Positions 1 through 6,598 of a stretch of DNA of 64,000 nucleotides are shown here, one piece after another (within the stretch, counting starts at the first letter, position 1; the number at the start of each line of letters is the position of its first letter). The notes below the pieces were generated by a model that had not been told where the DNA came from, did not search any database, and worked only from the letters and a program-made list of their open reading frames with translations. Source of the DNA: Actinomycetospora lutea (GTDB taxonomy: Bacteria > Actinomycetota > Actinomycetes > Mycobacteriales > Pseudonocardiaceae); NCBI RefSeq assembly GCF_028737205.1, contig NZ_JAQZAL010000018.1:89011-153010 (forward strand). Reading direction: 5' to 3'. Made by a program: the position numbers and the translations under genes.

Positions 1-1
1 C

Positions 2-1183
2 GAGCGGCTCGCGGCTGGTGGCGAGCACGGCGACCGTCGGGCAGGCGGCGGCGAGGCCCGTGACCAGCGCGGCGACGGCGTCGACGACGTGCTCGGCGTT
101 GTCGAGCACCAGCAGCAGGCGCCGGCCGCGCAGGACGGCGGGGACGCGGTCGCGGGGGTCGGTGCCCGACGCGCCGGGTGCGCCGACCGCGGCCACGACC
201 GCCGGGGCGACCTCGGCGCCCGTGGCGACGGTGGCGAGCTCGGCGACGACGACCCCGTCCGCGAACGACGCGCCCACCGCCGCGGCGACGTGCCGGGCGA
301 GCGTCGTCTTCCCGACCCCGCCGGGACCCACCAGGGTCACCGGCCCGTCCCCGATCGCCGCCGCGATCCCCGCGAGCGCGGTGTCGCGCCCGCGCAGCGC
401 CGGCCCCGGGGGAGCAGCGAACGACGCCCTCGCTGCCTCGGGAGCAGCGGAGGTGACATTCGCTGCCAGCACCTCGGGCGCGGCCGGCGGCGACCCCGCC
501 AGCACGAGGGCTTCGAGGCGGCGCATCTCCGGGCCCGGGTCGAGGCCCAGCTCGTCGGCGAGCAGGCGGCGGTGGGCCGCGACCGCGGCGAGCGCGTCAC
601 CCGCCCGCCCGGCGCGGTGCAGCGCCTCGACCAGCAGTTCGCGGCGCCGCTCGCGGAACGGGGCCGCGGCCACGAGCTCCTCGAGGCGGGCGACCGCGTC
701 GGCGGGGCGCCCGAGGTCGAGGTCGGCGCGCGCCCGCGCGTCCTCGAGGTCCGCGCGCAGCTCGCCGAGGCGCGCCGCGACCGGCCGGAACGGCTCCTCG
801 TCGGCGAACTCGGCGAACGCCGGGCCGCGCCACAGCGCCAGCGCCTCGTCGAGCAGGTCGGCGGCCCCCGCCCCCGCGCGGGCCCGGTCCCGCAGGGCGA
901 CGACCGCGGTCGCGTCGAGCGCGTCGGTCGGCAGGTCGAGCACGTAGCCGGGCGGTTCGGTGCGCAGCACCCCGTCCCCGAGCACCCGCCGGGCCCGCGC
1001 CACCAGGCTGTGCAGGGCCGCCTCGCCGTGCTCCGGCGGGTCGTCGGGCCACACGTGCGCGACCAGCCGGTCGACGGCCACCACCCGTCCGGGCTCGAGG
1101 GCGAGGACGGCGAGCAGGCGGCGCACGCGCGCCGAGCGGACCGGGGCGTCGTCGACCGCGATCGCTCCCAGGACCCGCACCAT
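2..1183 (-). CDS. SARP-type transcriptional regulator (winged helix-BTAD-NB-ARC), C-terminus beyond left edge
   Basis: Open reading frame of 394 codons that runs off the left edge. The N-terminus holds an OmpR-type winged helix (VWPDDPP and a helix of the HSLVARARRVLG type, ending RTEPPGYVLDL). A BTAD follows, ending near PGPEMRRLEALVLAG, and then an NB-ARC/STAND ATPase with Walker A (GPGGVGKT) and the LATSREPL sensor close to the edge. Family knowledge: such proteins activate promoters with direct repeats, and the ATPase/TPR part gates activity. The ATG at 1183 is chosen; in-frame GTGs just upstream, next to an AAGGGGG purine run, are alternatives. It diverges from the MarR gene at 1290. The linker between BTAD and ATPase (418-445) matches a hairpin repeat found elsewhere in the window. 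Ligand and targets are unknown. Confidence 0.85.
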   Translation of the reverse strand, partial: MVRVLGAIAVDDAPVRSARVRRLLAVLALEPGRVVAVDRLVAHVWPDDPPEHGEAALHSLVARARRVLGDGVLRTEPPGYVLDLPTDALDATAVVALRDRARAGAGAADLLDEALALWRGPAFAEFADEEPFRPVAARLGELRADLEDARARADLDLGRPADAVARLEELVAAAPFRERRRELLVEALHRAGRAGDALAAVAAHRRLLADELGLDPGPEMRRLEALVLAGSPPAAPEVLAANVTSAAPEAARASFAAPPGPALRGRDTALAGIAAAIGDGPVTLVGPGGVGKTTLARHVAAAVGASFADGVVVAELATVATGAEVAPAVVAAVGAPGASGTDPRDRVPAVLRGRRLLLVLDNAEHVVDAVAALVTGLAAACPTVAVLATSREPL

Positions 1184-1227
1184 GCCCACCACGGCCCCCT
1201 TCACCCGCGGCGGGAGCGTAGCGCCGC

Positions 1228-1281
1228 TTGACACCCCCTCGACCCGATGTTTGCATGACTGCACACATTGCAGGATTGCAA
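1228..1281 (+). promoter_or_regulatory. Promoter with two tandem MarR-type operators
   Basis: A TTGACA -35 hexamer (1228-1233) is followed after 17 bp by a weak -10, TTGCAT (1251-1256). Two inverted repeats of the form TTGCA-N4-TGCAA lie over and just after the -10: TTGCATGACTGCAC (1251-1264, one mismatch) and TTGCAGGATTGCAA (1268-1281, perfect). Their centres are 17 bp apart. This is the expected layout for autorepression by the MarR protein encoded at 1290. The ribosome binding site AAGGA overlaps the end of the second operator. Confidence 0.65.
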
Positions 1282-1289
1282 GGATCAGC

Positions 1290-1742
1290 ATGGACGAACG
1301 CGAGCGCCTAGCGGCCGGCTTCGGCGACATGCGGCGCGCGATGATCCCGGCGTTCCTGCTCGACCTGCTCAGCGCCGTGGACGGCGGCGACGAGCTGTCG
1401 CTGACGCAGCTCGCCACGCTCTACGTCCTCGACGTCCGCGAGCCGGTGTCCCTCGGGGGCCTCGCGGAGCGGGTCGGGCGCTCGCACTCCGCGACCAGCC
1501 GCCTCGTCGACGCCCTCGTGCGCCGCGGGCTCGTCGAGCGCCAGGAGCACCCCACCGACCGGCGGGTCCGCCGGGTCGCGATCAGCAAGGACGGTGACGC
1601 GCTGCTCCGCCGCCTCGAGCGCACCCGGGCCGACGCCCAGCTCGAGATCATGAACCGCCTCGACCCCGCGGACCGGGCCCTGGTGGGACGCGCGATGGCC
1701 CTGCTCGGCGACGCCGCCCGGCAGGAGAGGAGGACCCCGTGA
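1290..1742 (+). CDS. MarR-family transcriptional regulator
   Basis: 150-aa winged-helix protein with the usual MarR layout. The recognition-helix region reads LAERVGRSHSATSRLVDALV, followed by the wing RQEHPTDRRVRRVAI and a C-terminal dimerisation helix. The ATG at 1290 is preceded by AAGGA at good spacing; the longer reading from 960 only extends over the divergent regulator. Its stop overlaps the GTG of the next gene (GTGA, 1739-1742), so the two are translationally coupled. Two palindromes in its own promoter suggest it represses the operon and is released by a small ligand, by analogy with MarR/HucR proteins. The ligand is unknown; a substrate of the downstream phosphotransferase-like enzyme is a reasonable guess. 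Confidence 0.85.
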   Translation: MDERERLAAGFGDMRRAMIPAFLLDLLSAVDGGDELSLTQLATLYVLDVREPVSLGGLAERVGRSHSATSRLVDALVRRGLVERQEHPTDRRVRRVAISKDGDALLRRLERTRADAQLEIMNRLDPADRALVGRAMALLGDAARQERRTP

Positions 1743-4306
1743 CCACGACGACCGGCCTGGTGCTGGCCCTGGAGGCGATCGACCCCGCCGACCCCGCGAC
1801 GCTCGGACGTGTCGGTGGCAAGGCGACCAACCTCGCGGCCCTCGTGCGCGCCGGCCTCCCGGTGCCCGGCGGCGTCTGCGTCACCACGGCCGCCTACCGG
1901 CGGGCGGTCGGCACGGCGCTCGACGGGCTGCTCTCCGACCCCGGCGACACCGGCGTCCTCGCCGAGAAGGCCCGCGCGGCCGTCCTCGCCGTGCCGGTGC
2001 CCGACGACGTCGCCGACGCCGTGCGCGCCGCGTGCCCCGACGGGCCGGTGGCGGTGCGCTCGTCGGCGACCGCCGAGGACCTCCCCGACGCCAGCTTCGC
2101 CGGTCAGCAGGACACCGAGCTCAACGTGGTCGGCCCCGACGCGGTGCTCGAGGCGGTGCGCCGCTGCTGGGCCTCGCTGTGGACCGACCGCGCCGTGGCC
2201 TACCGCGGCGCCCAGGGCATCGACCACGCCGCGGTCGCCCTCGCCGTCGTCATCCAGCGGATGGTCGACGCCCGGTGGGCCGGCGTGCTGTTCACCGCGA
2301 ACCCGGTCACCGGGCGGCGCGGGCAGTCGGTGATCGAGGCGGCGCCCGGGCTCGGCGAGTCGGTGGTCTCCGGGTCGGTCGATCCCGAGCACCTGGTGGT
2401 CGACCCCGACGGGACCGTCGCCCAGCGGCGGGCCGGCGCGGGCGGGGCGGTCGTGCTCGCCCGGGCCGGCGGGGGCACCGAGACGGTCGCCCGCACCGAC
2501 GCCGCGTCCCTCGCCGCCGAGCACGTCCACGCCCTCACCGCCCTCGGCGGGCGCGCCGAGGCGCTGTTCGGCGCCCCCCAGGACACCGAGTGGGCGATCG
2601 ACGGCGACGGCCGGGCCTGGCTGACCCAGTCGCGGCCGATCACCACGCTCTACCCGCTCGTCCCGGGGCGCCCGGGCCGGCGCGTGTACTTCTCGGCGAA
2701 CGTCGCGCAGGGCGTGTTCCGCCCGTTCACCCCGGTCGGGCTCTCGGCCGCCCGCCACCTCGCGACGGGCGCCGCGCGCCTGTTCGGTACGCCGGTCGAC
2801 GACCCCGAGCAGGGCCCGCCGATGCTGTCCGTGGCCGGCGAGCGCGTGTTCGTCGACATCACCGACGTGCTGCGCAGCCGGGTCGGCCGCGCCGGGGCCC
2901 TCGGCGTGCTCGGGGTGATGGAGCGGCGCTCGGCCGAGGTCATCGCCACGCGACTCGACGACCCGGAGCTGGCGGTGACGCGCCGCTCGCCGCTGCCCGC
3001 CCTGCGCCGGGTCGGTCGGATCGCCGTCCGCTACCGCGTCCCGGTCCACGTCGTGGGCGCCTGGCTCCGCCCCGCGCGAGCCCGCGCGCGGGCCGAGGAC
3101 CGGATCCGGAGCGGCGAGCGCATCCTGCCGTCACCCGCGGGCGCGACCCGCGAGGAGCGCCTCGACCGGGTGCGCTGGATGCTCACCGACGGCTTCGCCC
3201 CGATGGCGCCGCGGATCGCGCCGGCGCCGGTCGCCGGGTTCCTCGCGCTCGGCCTCGCCGCGGAGCTCCTCGGCGAGCGCGCCCGCCCGGGCGAGCTGGG
3301 CACCGTGCTGCGCGGGCTGCCGCACAACGTCACCACGCAGATGGACCTGGCGCTGTGGGACCTCGCGGTCCACCTGCGCGACGACCCCGCGGCCGTCGCC
3401 GACCTGACCGCGGGCGCGCGGCCGGACGGGCTCGACGCCTTCCTCGCCGTCCACGGCCGGCGCGCGGTCGCCGAGATCGACCTGGGCCTGCCGCGATGGT
3501 CCGACGACCCGGCGCACCTGCTCGGCGTGCTCGCCAACTACGTCCGCCTCGACGACCCCGCCCGCGCCCCGGACGCGGTGTTCGCCCGCGGTGCCGCCGA
3601 GGCCGAGGCCACGGTCCGCACCCTCGCCGCGCGCGCCGGCGGCCTGCGCGGGCGGGTCGTGGCGTTCGCCCTGCACCGCGCCCGCGCGCTCGTCGGGCTG
3701 CGCGAGCTGCCGAAGTACTGGCTGGTCACGGTGCTCGCGGCGGCCCGGGCGGAGCTCGCCGTGGTGGGCGCCGAGCTGGCCGCCGCCGGGCACCTGGAGC
3801 ACGCCGAGGACGTCTTCTTCCTCACCCTGTCCGAGGCCCGCGAGGACGTCGACCGGCGCCCCCTGGTGGCGCAGCGGAGGGCCACCTACGAGCGGGAGCT
3901 GCGCCGCCGCCACGTCCCGCGGATCGTGCTCTCCGACGGGACCGAGCCCGAGGCGCTCGCCGACCCGGAGCCCGCCGAGGGCGGCGCCCTGACCGGCGTC
4001 CCGGCGTCGGCGGGCACGGTGACCGGCCGGGTGCGGGTCATCACCGACCCGCACGGCGCCCACCTCGAGCCCGGCGACGTGCTGGTCTGCCCGTCGACCG
4101 ACCCGGGGTGGACGCCCCTGTTCCTCACCGCCGGCGGGCTGGTGATGGAGATGGGCGGGTCGAACTCCCACGGAGCCGTCGTCGCCCGCGAGTACGGGCT
4201 GCCCGCCGTCGTGGGCGTCCGCGACGCCGTCGCCCGCCTCGCCGACGTGTCGTGGGTGCGCGTCGACGGGACGAGCGGGCGGGTCGAGCCTCAGCCCAAC
4301 CGGTAG
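1739..4306 (+). CDS. PEP-synthase / rifampicin-phosphotransferase-family protein
   Basis: 855 aa, close to the length of rifampicin phosphotransferases (about 865 aa). The N-terminal third is a PPDK/PEP-synthase ATP-binding domain (GGKATNLAALVRAG near residue 25, VRSSATAEDLPDASFAGQ near 110, then LTQSRPI). The central part, about residues 310-770, is the variable substrate region. The C-terminus is a swivelling phosphohistidine domain with His811 in MGGSNSHGAVVAREYGLP. In Rph the His moves phosphate from ATP to rifampicin; in PEP synthase it moves it to pyruvate. The order ATP domain-middle-His domain at the extreme C-terminus and the length favour the Rph-like side, but the substrate cannot be read from sequence. 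It is coupled to the MarR gene and its 3' end overlaps the convergent methyltransferase by 16 bp. No Rif-associated element was seen upstream. Confidence 0.75.
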   Translation: MTTTTGLVLALEAIDPADPATLGRVGGKATNLAALVRAGLPVPGGVCVTTAAYRRAVGTALDGLLSDPGDTGVLAEKARAAVLAVPVPDDVADAVRAACPDGPVAVRSSATAEDLPDASFAGQQDTELNVVGPDAVLEAVRRCWASLWTDRAVAYRGAQGIDHAAVALAVVIQRMVDARWAGVLFTANPVTGRRGQSVIEAAPGLGESVVSGSVDPEHLVVDPDGTVAQRRAGAGGAVVLARAGGGTETVARTDAASLAAEHVHALTALGGRAEALFGAPQDTEWAIDGDGRAWLTQSRPITTLYPLVPGRPGRRVYFSANVAQGVFRPFTPVGLSAARHLATGAARLFGTPVDDPEQGPPMLSVAGERVFVDITDVLRSRVGRAGALGVLGVMERRSAEVIATRLDDPELAVTRRSPLPALRRVGRIAVRYRVPVHVVGAWLRPARARARAEDRIRSGERILPSPAGATREERLDRVRWMLTDGFAPMAPRIAPAPVAGFLALGLAAELLGERARPGELGTVLRGLPHNVTTQMDLALWDLAVHLRDDPAAVADLTAGARPDGLDAFLAVHGRRAVAEIDLGLPRWSDDPAHLLGVLANYVRLDDPARAPDAVFARGAAEAEATVRTLAARAGGLRGRVVAFALHRARALVGLRELPKYWLVTVLAAARAELAVVGAELAAAGHLEHAEDVFFLTLSEAREDVDRRPLVAQRRATYERELRRRHVPRIVLSDGTEPEALADPEPAEGGALTGVPASAGTVTGRVRVITDPHGAHLEPGDVLVCPSTDPGWTPLFLTAGGLVMEMGGSNSHGAVVAREYGLPAVVGVRDAVARLADVSWVRVDGTSGRVEPQPNR

Positions 4307-5376
4307 AAGCGGAAGATCTCGTGGTCGAGCTCGTCGAGGACCTCGACCGTCGTGAACCCCGCCTCCCGCGCGTACGCCTCGAGCGTCCCGCGGCGCATCA
4401 CGGTGCCGGTGCCGACCGAGCCCGGTGTGGACATCCCGTCGGGCAGGCAGCACATCAGCGAGAAGCCGTAGAACAGCCGCTCGATCTCGTCGCCGTCGGG
4501 CGCGAAGGCGTCGGCGACCTTCTCGTCCATGATCAGGACGGTGCCGCCCGGAGCGACGGCCCGGCGCATCGCCGCGAGCACGCCGACCGGGTCGGGCATG
4601 TCGTGCAGGCACTCGAAGGCGCAGACGAGGTCGTACGCGCCGGCCTCCGCCGTCTCGATCCCGGCGCGGTGCACGGTGACGCGGTCGGCGACGCCGTCGT
4701 CCGCGGCGTGCCGGCGCGCGGCGTCGACCGAGGCGGCGTCGACGTCGAACCCGTCGACCGTGGCGGTCGGGTAGGCGCGGGCGATGCCGATCGCCGACCA
4801 GCCCTCGCCGAGACCGACATCGGCCACCCGCCCGCCCGCGCGCAGGGCCGCGTCGACGTCGCCGAGCAGCGGCAGGTGGTCGCGGCACAGCGCGTCGCGC
4901 AGCAGCGGGCGGTTCTGGGCGGCCTGGCCCTCCCGCGCGTCGTCCCCGAAGGTCTCCCAGCTGACCCCGCCGCCGGTGCGGTAGGCCTCGAGGAGGTCGT
5001 CGATCCGGCGCAGGGTCGCCACGAGGATGCGCGCGAACGGCGTCAGGACGGCCTCGCTGTCGAGGTCGGCGAGCACCGGGACGTGCGCGTCCGGGATCGC
5101 GAAGCGCCGCGCGTCGGGCGCGGCGGCGGGGTCGTCGACGGTGAGCATGCCGCTCACCGCCTGGTGCTCCAGCCACTCCCGCGCGTAGCGCGACGCGGTC
5201 CCGGTCCGCGCGGCGAGCTCCGGCGCCGTCGCCGGGCCCTCCTCGGCGAGCGACCGGTACCACCCGAGCCGGTCGCCGAGGTAGAGCGCCGCGGTCTGTT
5301 CCATCCCGAGGATCCAGCCGAAGACGGTCTCGCCGCAGGCCTCGGTGGTGCGGGTACTGCTCTCGATCGTCGTCAT
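4291..5376 (-). CDS. Winged-helix SAM-dependent methyltransferase (Rv2258c-like), copy 1
   Basis: 361 aa. The N-terminal part resembles the small winged-helix dimerisation domain of plant O-methyltransferase-like enzymes (ALYLGDRLGWYRSLAEEGPATAPELAARTG). A Rossmann methyltransferase domain follows, with motif I DVGLGEGWSAIGIA and a downstream acidic-loop helix (DVDAASVDAARR). The layout and length match Mycobacterium Rv2258c. It is a clear paralogue of the gene at 5429-6475 (shared LGDRLGWYR/LGGRLGLYR and FECLHDMPDPVG/FDCLHDMGDPVG). The ATG at 5376 is the first in frame. Three 11-bp-spaced repeats sit 24-51 bp upstream, so it is a likely SARP target. The methyl acceptor is unknown; the neighbourhood suggests a small-molecule substrate. 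Confidence 0.8.
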   Translation of the reverse strand: MTTIESSTRTTEACGETVFGWILGMEQTAALYLGDRLGWYRSLAEEGPATAPELAARTGTASRYAREWLEHQAVSGMLTVDDPAAAPDARRFAIPDAHVPVLADLDSEAVLTPFARILVATLRRIDDLLEAYRTGGGVSWETFGDDAREGQAAQNRPLLRDALCRDHLPLLGDVDAALRAGGRVADVGLGEGWSAIGIARAYPTATVDGFDVDAASVDAARRHAADDGVADRVTVHRAGIETAEAGAYDLVCAFECLHDMPDPVGVLAAMRRAVAPGGTVLIMDEKVADAFAPDGDEIERLFYGFSLMCCLPDGMSTPGSVGTGTVMRRGTLEAYAREAGFTTVEVLDELDHEIFRFYRLG

Positions 5377-5399
5377 GGGATCGACCGTGACGACACCAC

Positions 5400-5427
5400 C
5401 TGTCGGTCCGCTGCCGTTCCCCTGTCA
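5400..5427 (-). promoter_or_regulatory. SARP-type operator A (three repeats, 11-bp spacing)
   Basis: On the plus strand CTGTCG (5400), CTGCCG (5411) and CTGTCA (5422) begin exactly 11 bp apart. Read toward the methyltransferase at 5376 they are TGACAG, CGGCAG and CGACAG. Direct repeats at one-helical-turn spacing near the -35 region are the known binding geometry of SARP activators. No convincing -10 hexamer was found between the repeats and the start codon. Confidence 0.6.
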
Positions 5428-5428
5428 G

Positions 5429-6475
5429 CTAGGGACGGACCTCGTAGACGAGGTTGAACGCGGTCTGCGCGGCGCGGCGGAAGCGCGTGAACCCGGCGGT
5501 GGTGACGACGTCGCGGATCGCGGACTCGCCGGCCTGCGCCCCGAGCGCGTAGCCGCCGGGCTGCGAGAGCCCGTTCGGCACGCACAGGAACGTCGACGCC
5601 GCGTAGTAGAGCCGGCCGACGGGGTTGAGGGTCTCCTCGACGGTGTCCCCGGCGTAGGGCTCGACCAGCAGCCAGGTGCCGTCCGGGGCCAGCGCCTCCC
5701 GCACCCGGCGGGCCGCGCCGACGGGGTCGCCCATGTCGTGCAGGCAGTCGAACATCGTCACGAGGTCGTAGCCGGTGCCGGTGAACCCCTGCGCCGACGC
5801 CACCTCGAACGTCACCCGGTCGCCCACCCCGGCGTCCGCCGCCTTCTTGCGGGCCAGCGCGATGGACTCGTCGTGGTAGTCCGAGCCGGTGACCGTGCTG
5901 CGCGGGAAGGCCTCGGCCATCAGCACCGAGGTCGTGCCCAGCCCGCAGCCCACGTCGGCGACCCGGGCGCCGTCGCGCAGTCTCGCCTCGACCCCGTCGA
6001 GCGCCGGGATCCAGTGCGGCACCAGCTCGGCCACGTAGCCCGGCCGGAAGAATGCGTCGCACCCGATGAACACGTCCTCGTCGTGGTCGCTCCACGGCAT
6101 CCCCTCCCCGGTGCGGAAGGCCTCCGCGATCCGCGGCTCGGCGCGCAGGTAGCCCAGCCCGATCCGGAAGATCGCCGACACGTTCGGGCCCTCCGGATCG
6201 GCCAGGCAGAACGCCTGCTCCTCGGTCAGCGAGAACGCGCCGCTCGTCGCGTCGTACGCGACGTAACCGCCGGCGGCCTGTCCCCGCAGCCACTCGGTGA
6301 GGTACCGCGCGTCGCAGCCGGTCCGCTCGGCGAGCACCTCCGGGGTGGCCGCTCCCCGCGCCAGCGCGCGGTACAGCCCGAGCCGGCCGCCGAGCACCAC
6401 CTGCCCCGCGGCGCCGGTCGCCCCCATGTCCGTGACGACCTGCCCGAGGAACTCCATCACCTTGTCCTGGTCCAT
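5429..6475 (-). CDS. Winged-helix SAM-dependent methyltransferase (Rv2258c-like), copy 2
   Basis: 348 aa, paralogous to the upstream copy and of the same two-domain plan. A winged-helix segment (QVVLGGRLGLYRALARG, LAERTGCDARYLTEWLRGQ) is followed by a SAM domain with motif I VADVGCGLGTTSVLMAEAF and a GSDYHDESI acidic loop. The ATG at 6475 is chosen because AGGAGG precedes it at ideal spacing; a longer reading to 6724 would run into the divergent SARP gene. The gap to copy 1 is only 52 bp but contains operator A, so copy 1 probably also has its own promoter. Operator B lies 61-88 bp upstream. The substrate is unknown. Two tandem methyltransferases beside a deacetylase and flavoenzyme hint at a tailoring pathway. 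Confidence 0.8.
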   Translation of the reverse strand: MDQDKVMEFLGQVVTDMGATGAAGQVVLGGRLGLYRALARGAATPEVLAERTGCDARYLTEWLRGQAAGGYVAYDATSGAFSLTEEQAFCLADPEGPNVSAIFRIGLGYLRAEPRIAEAFRTGEGMPWSDHDEDVFIGCDAFFRPGYVAELVPHWIPALDGVEARLRDGARVADVGCGLGTTSVLMAEAFPRSTVTGSDYHDESIALARKKAADAGVGDRVTFEVASAQGFTGTGYDLVTMFDCLHDMGDPVGAARRVREALAPDGTWLLVEPYAGDTVEETLNPVGRLYYAASTFLCVPNGLSQPGGYALGAQAGESAIRDVVTTAGFTRFRRAAQTAFNLVYEVRP

Positions 6476-6535
6476 GCCGGCCTCCTGACCGTCGTGCCGG
6501 CTCCTCGCCGGCTGACGCGACGGTCGGCGCGCGCG

Positions 6536-6576
6536 CTGCCACGCCGCTGTCGGTGCGCTGCCAGCGGTCCTATGCT
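6536..6576. promoter_or_regulatory. SARP-type operator B with -10 for the SARP gene
   Basis: CTGCCA (6536), CTGTCG (6547) and CTGCCA (6558) are spaced exactly 11 bp. In the rightward direction a good -10, TATGCT (6571-6576), begins 7 bp after the last repeat, close to the spacing reported for SARP promoters. This suggests autoactivation of the regulator at 6599. The same repeats read leftward lie 61-88 bp from the methyltransferase start at 6475, so the site may serve both directions. Confidence 0.6.
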
Positions 6577-6598
6577 CGATGAGCCCGGGATGCGAGGG

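Noticed and set aside
1184..1289. Rif-associated element upstream of the Rph-like operon
   Set aside because: I compared the gap with the RAE pattern known from memory and found no match; only the MarR-type palindromes are present.
2032..5457. 1141-aa plus-strand open frame
   Set aside because: Arg/Pro/Ala-dominated translation with no domain, overlapping the Rph-like gene and the methyltransferase; a GC-driven shadow frame.
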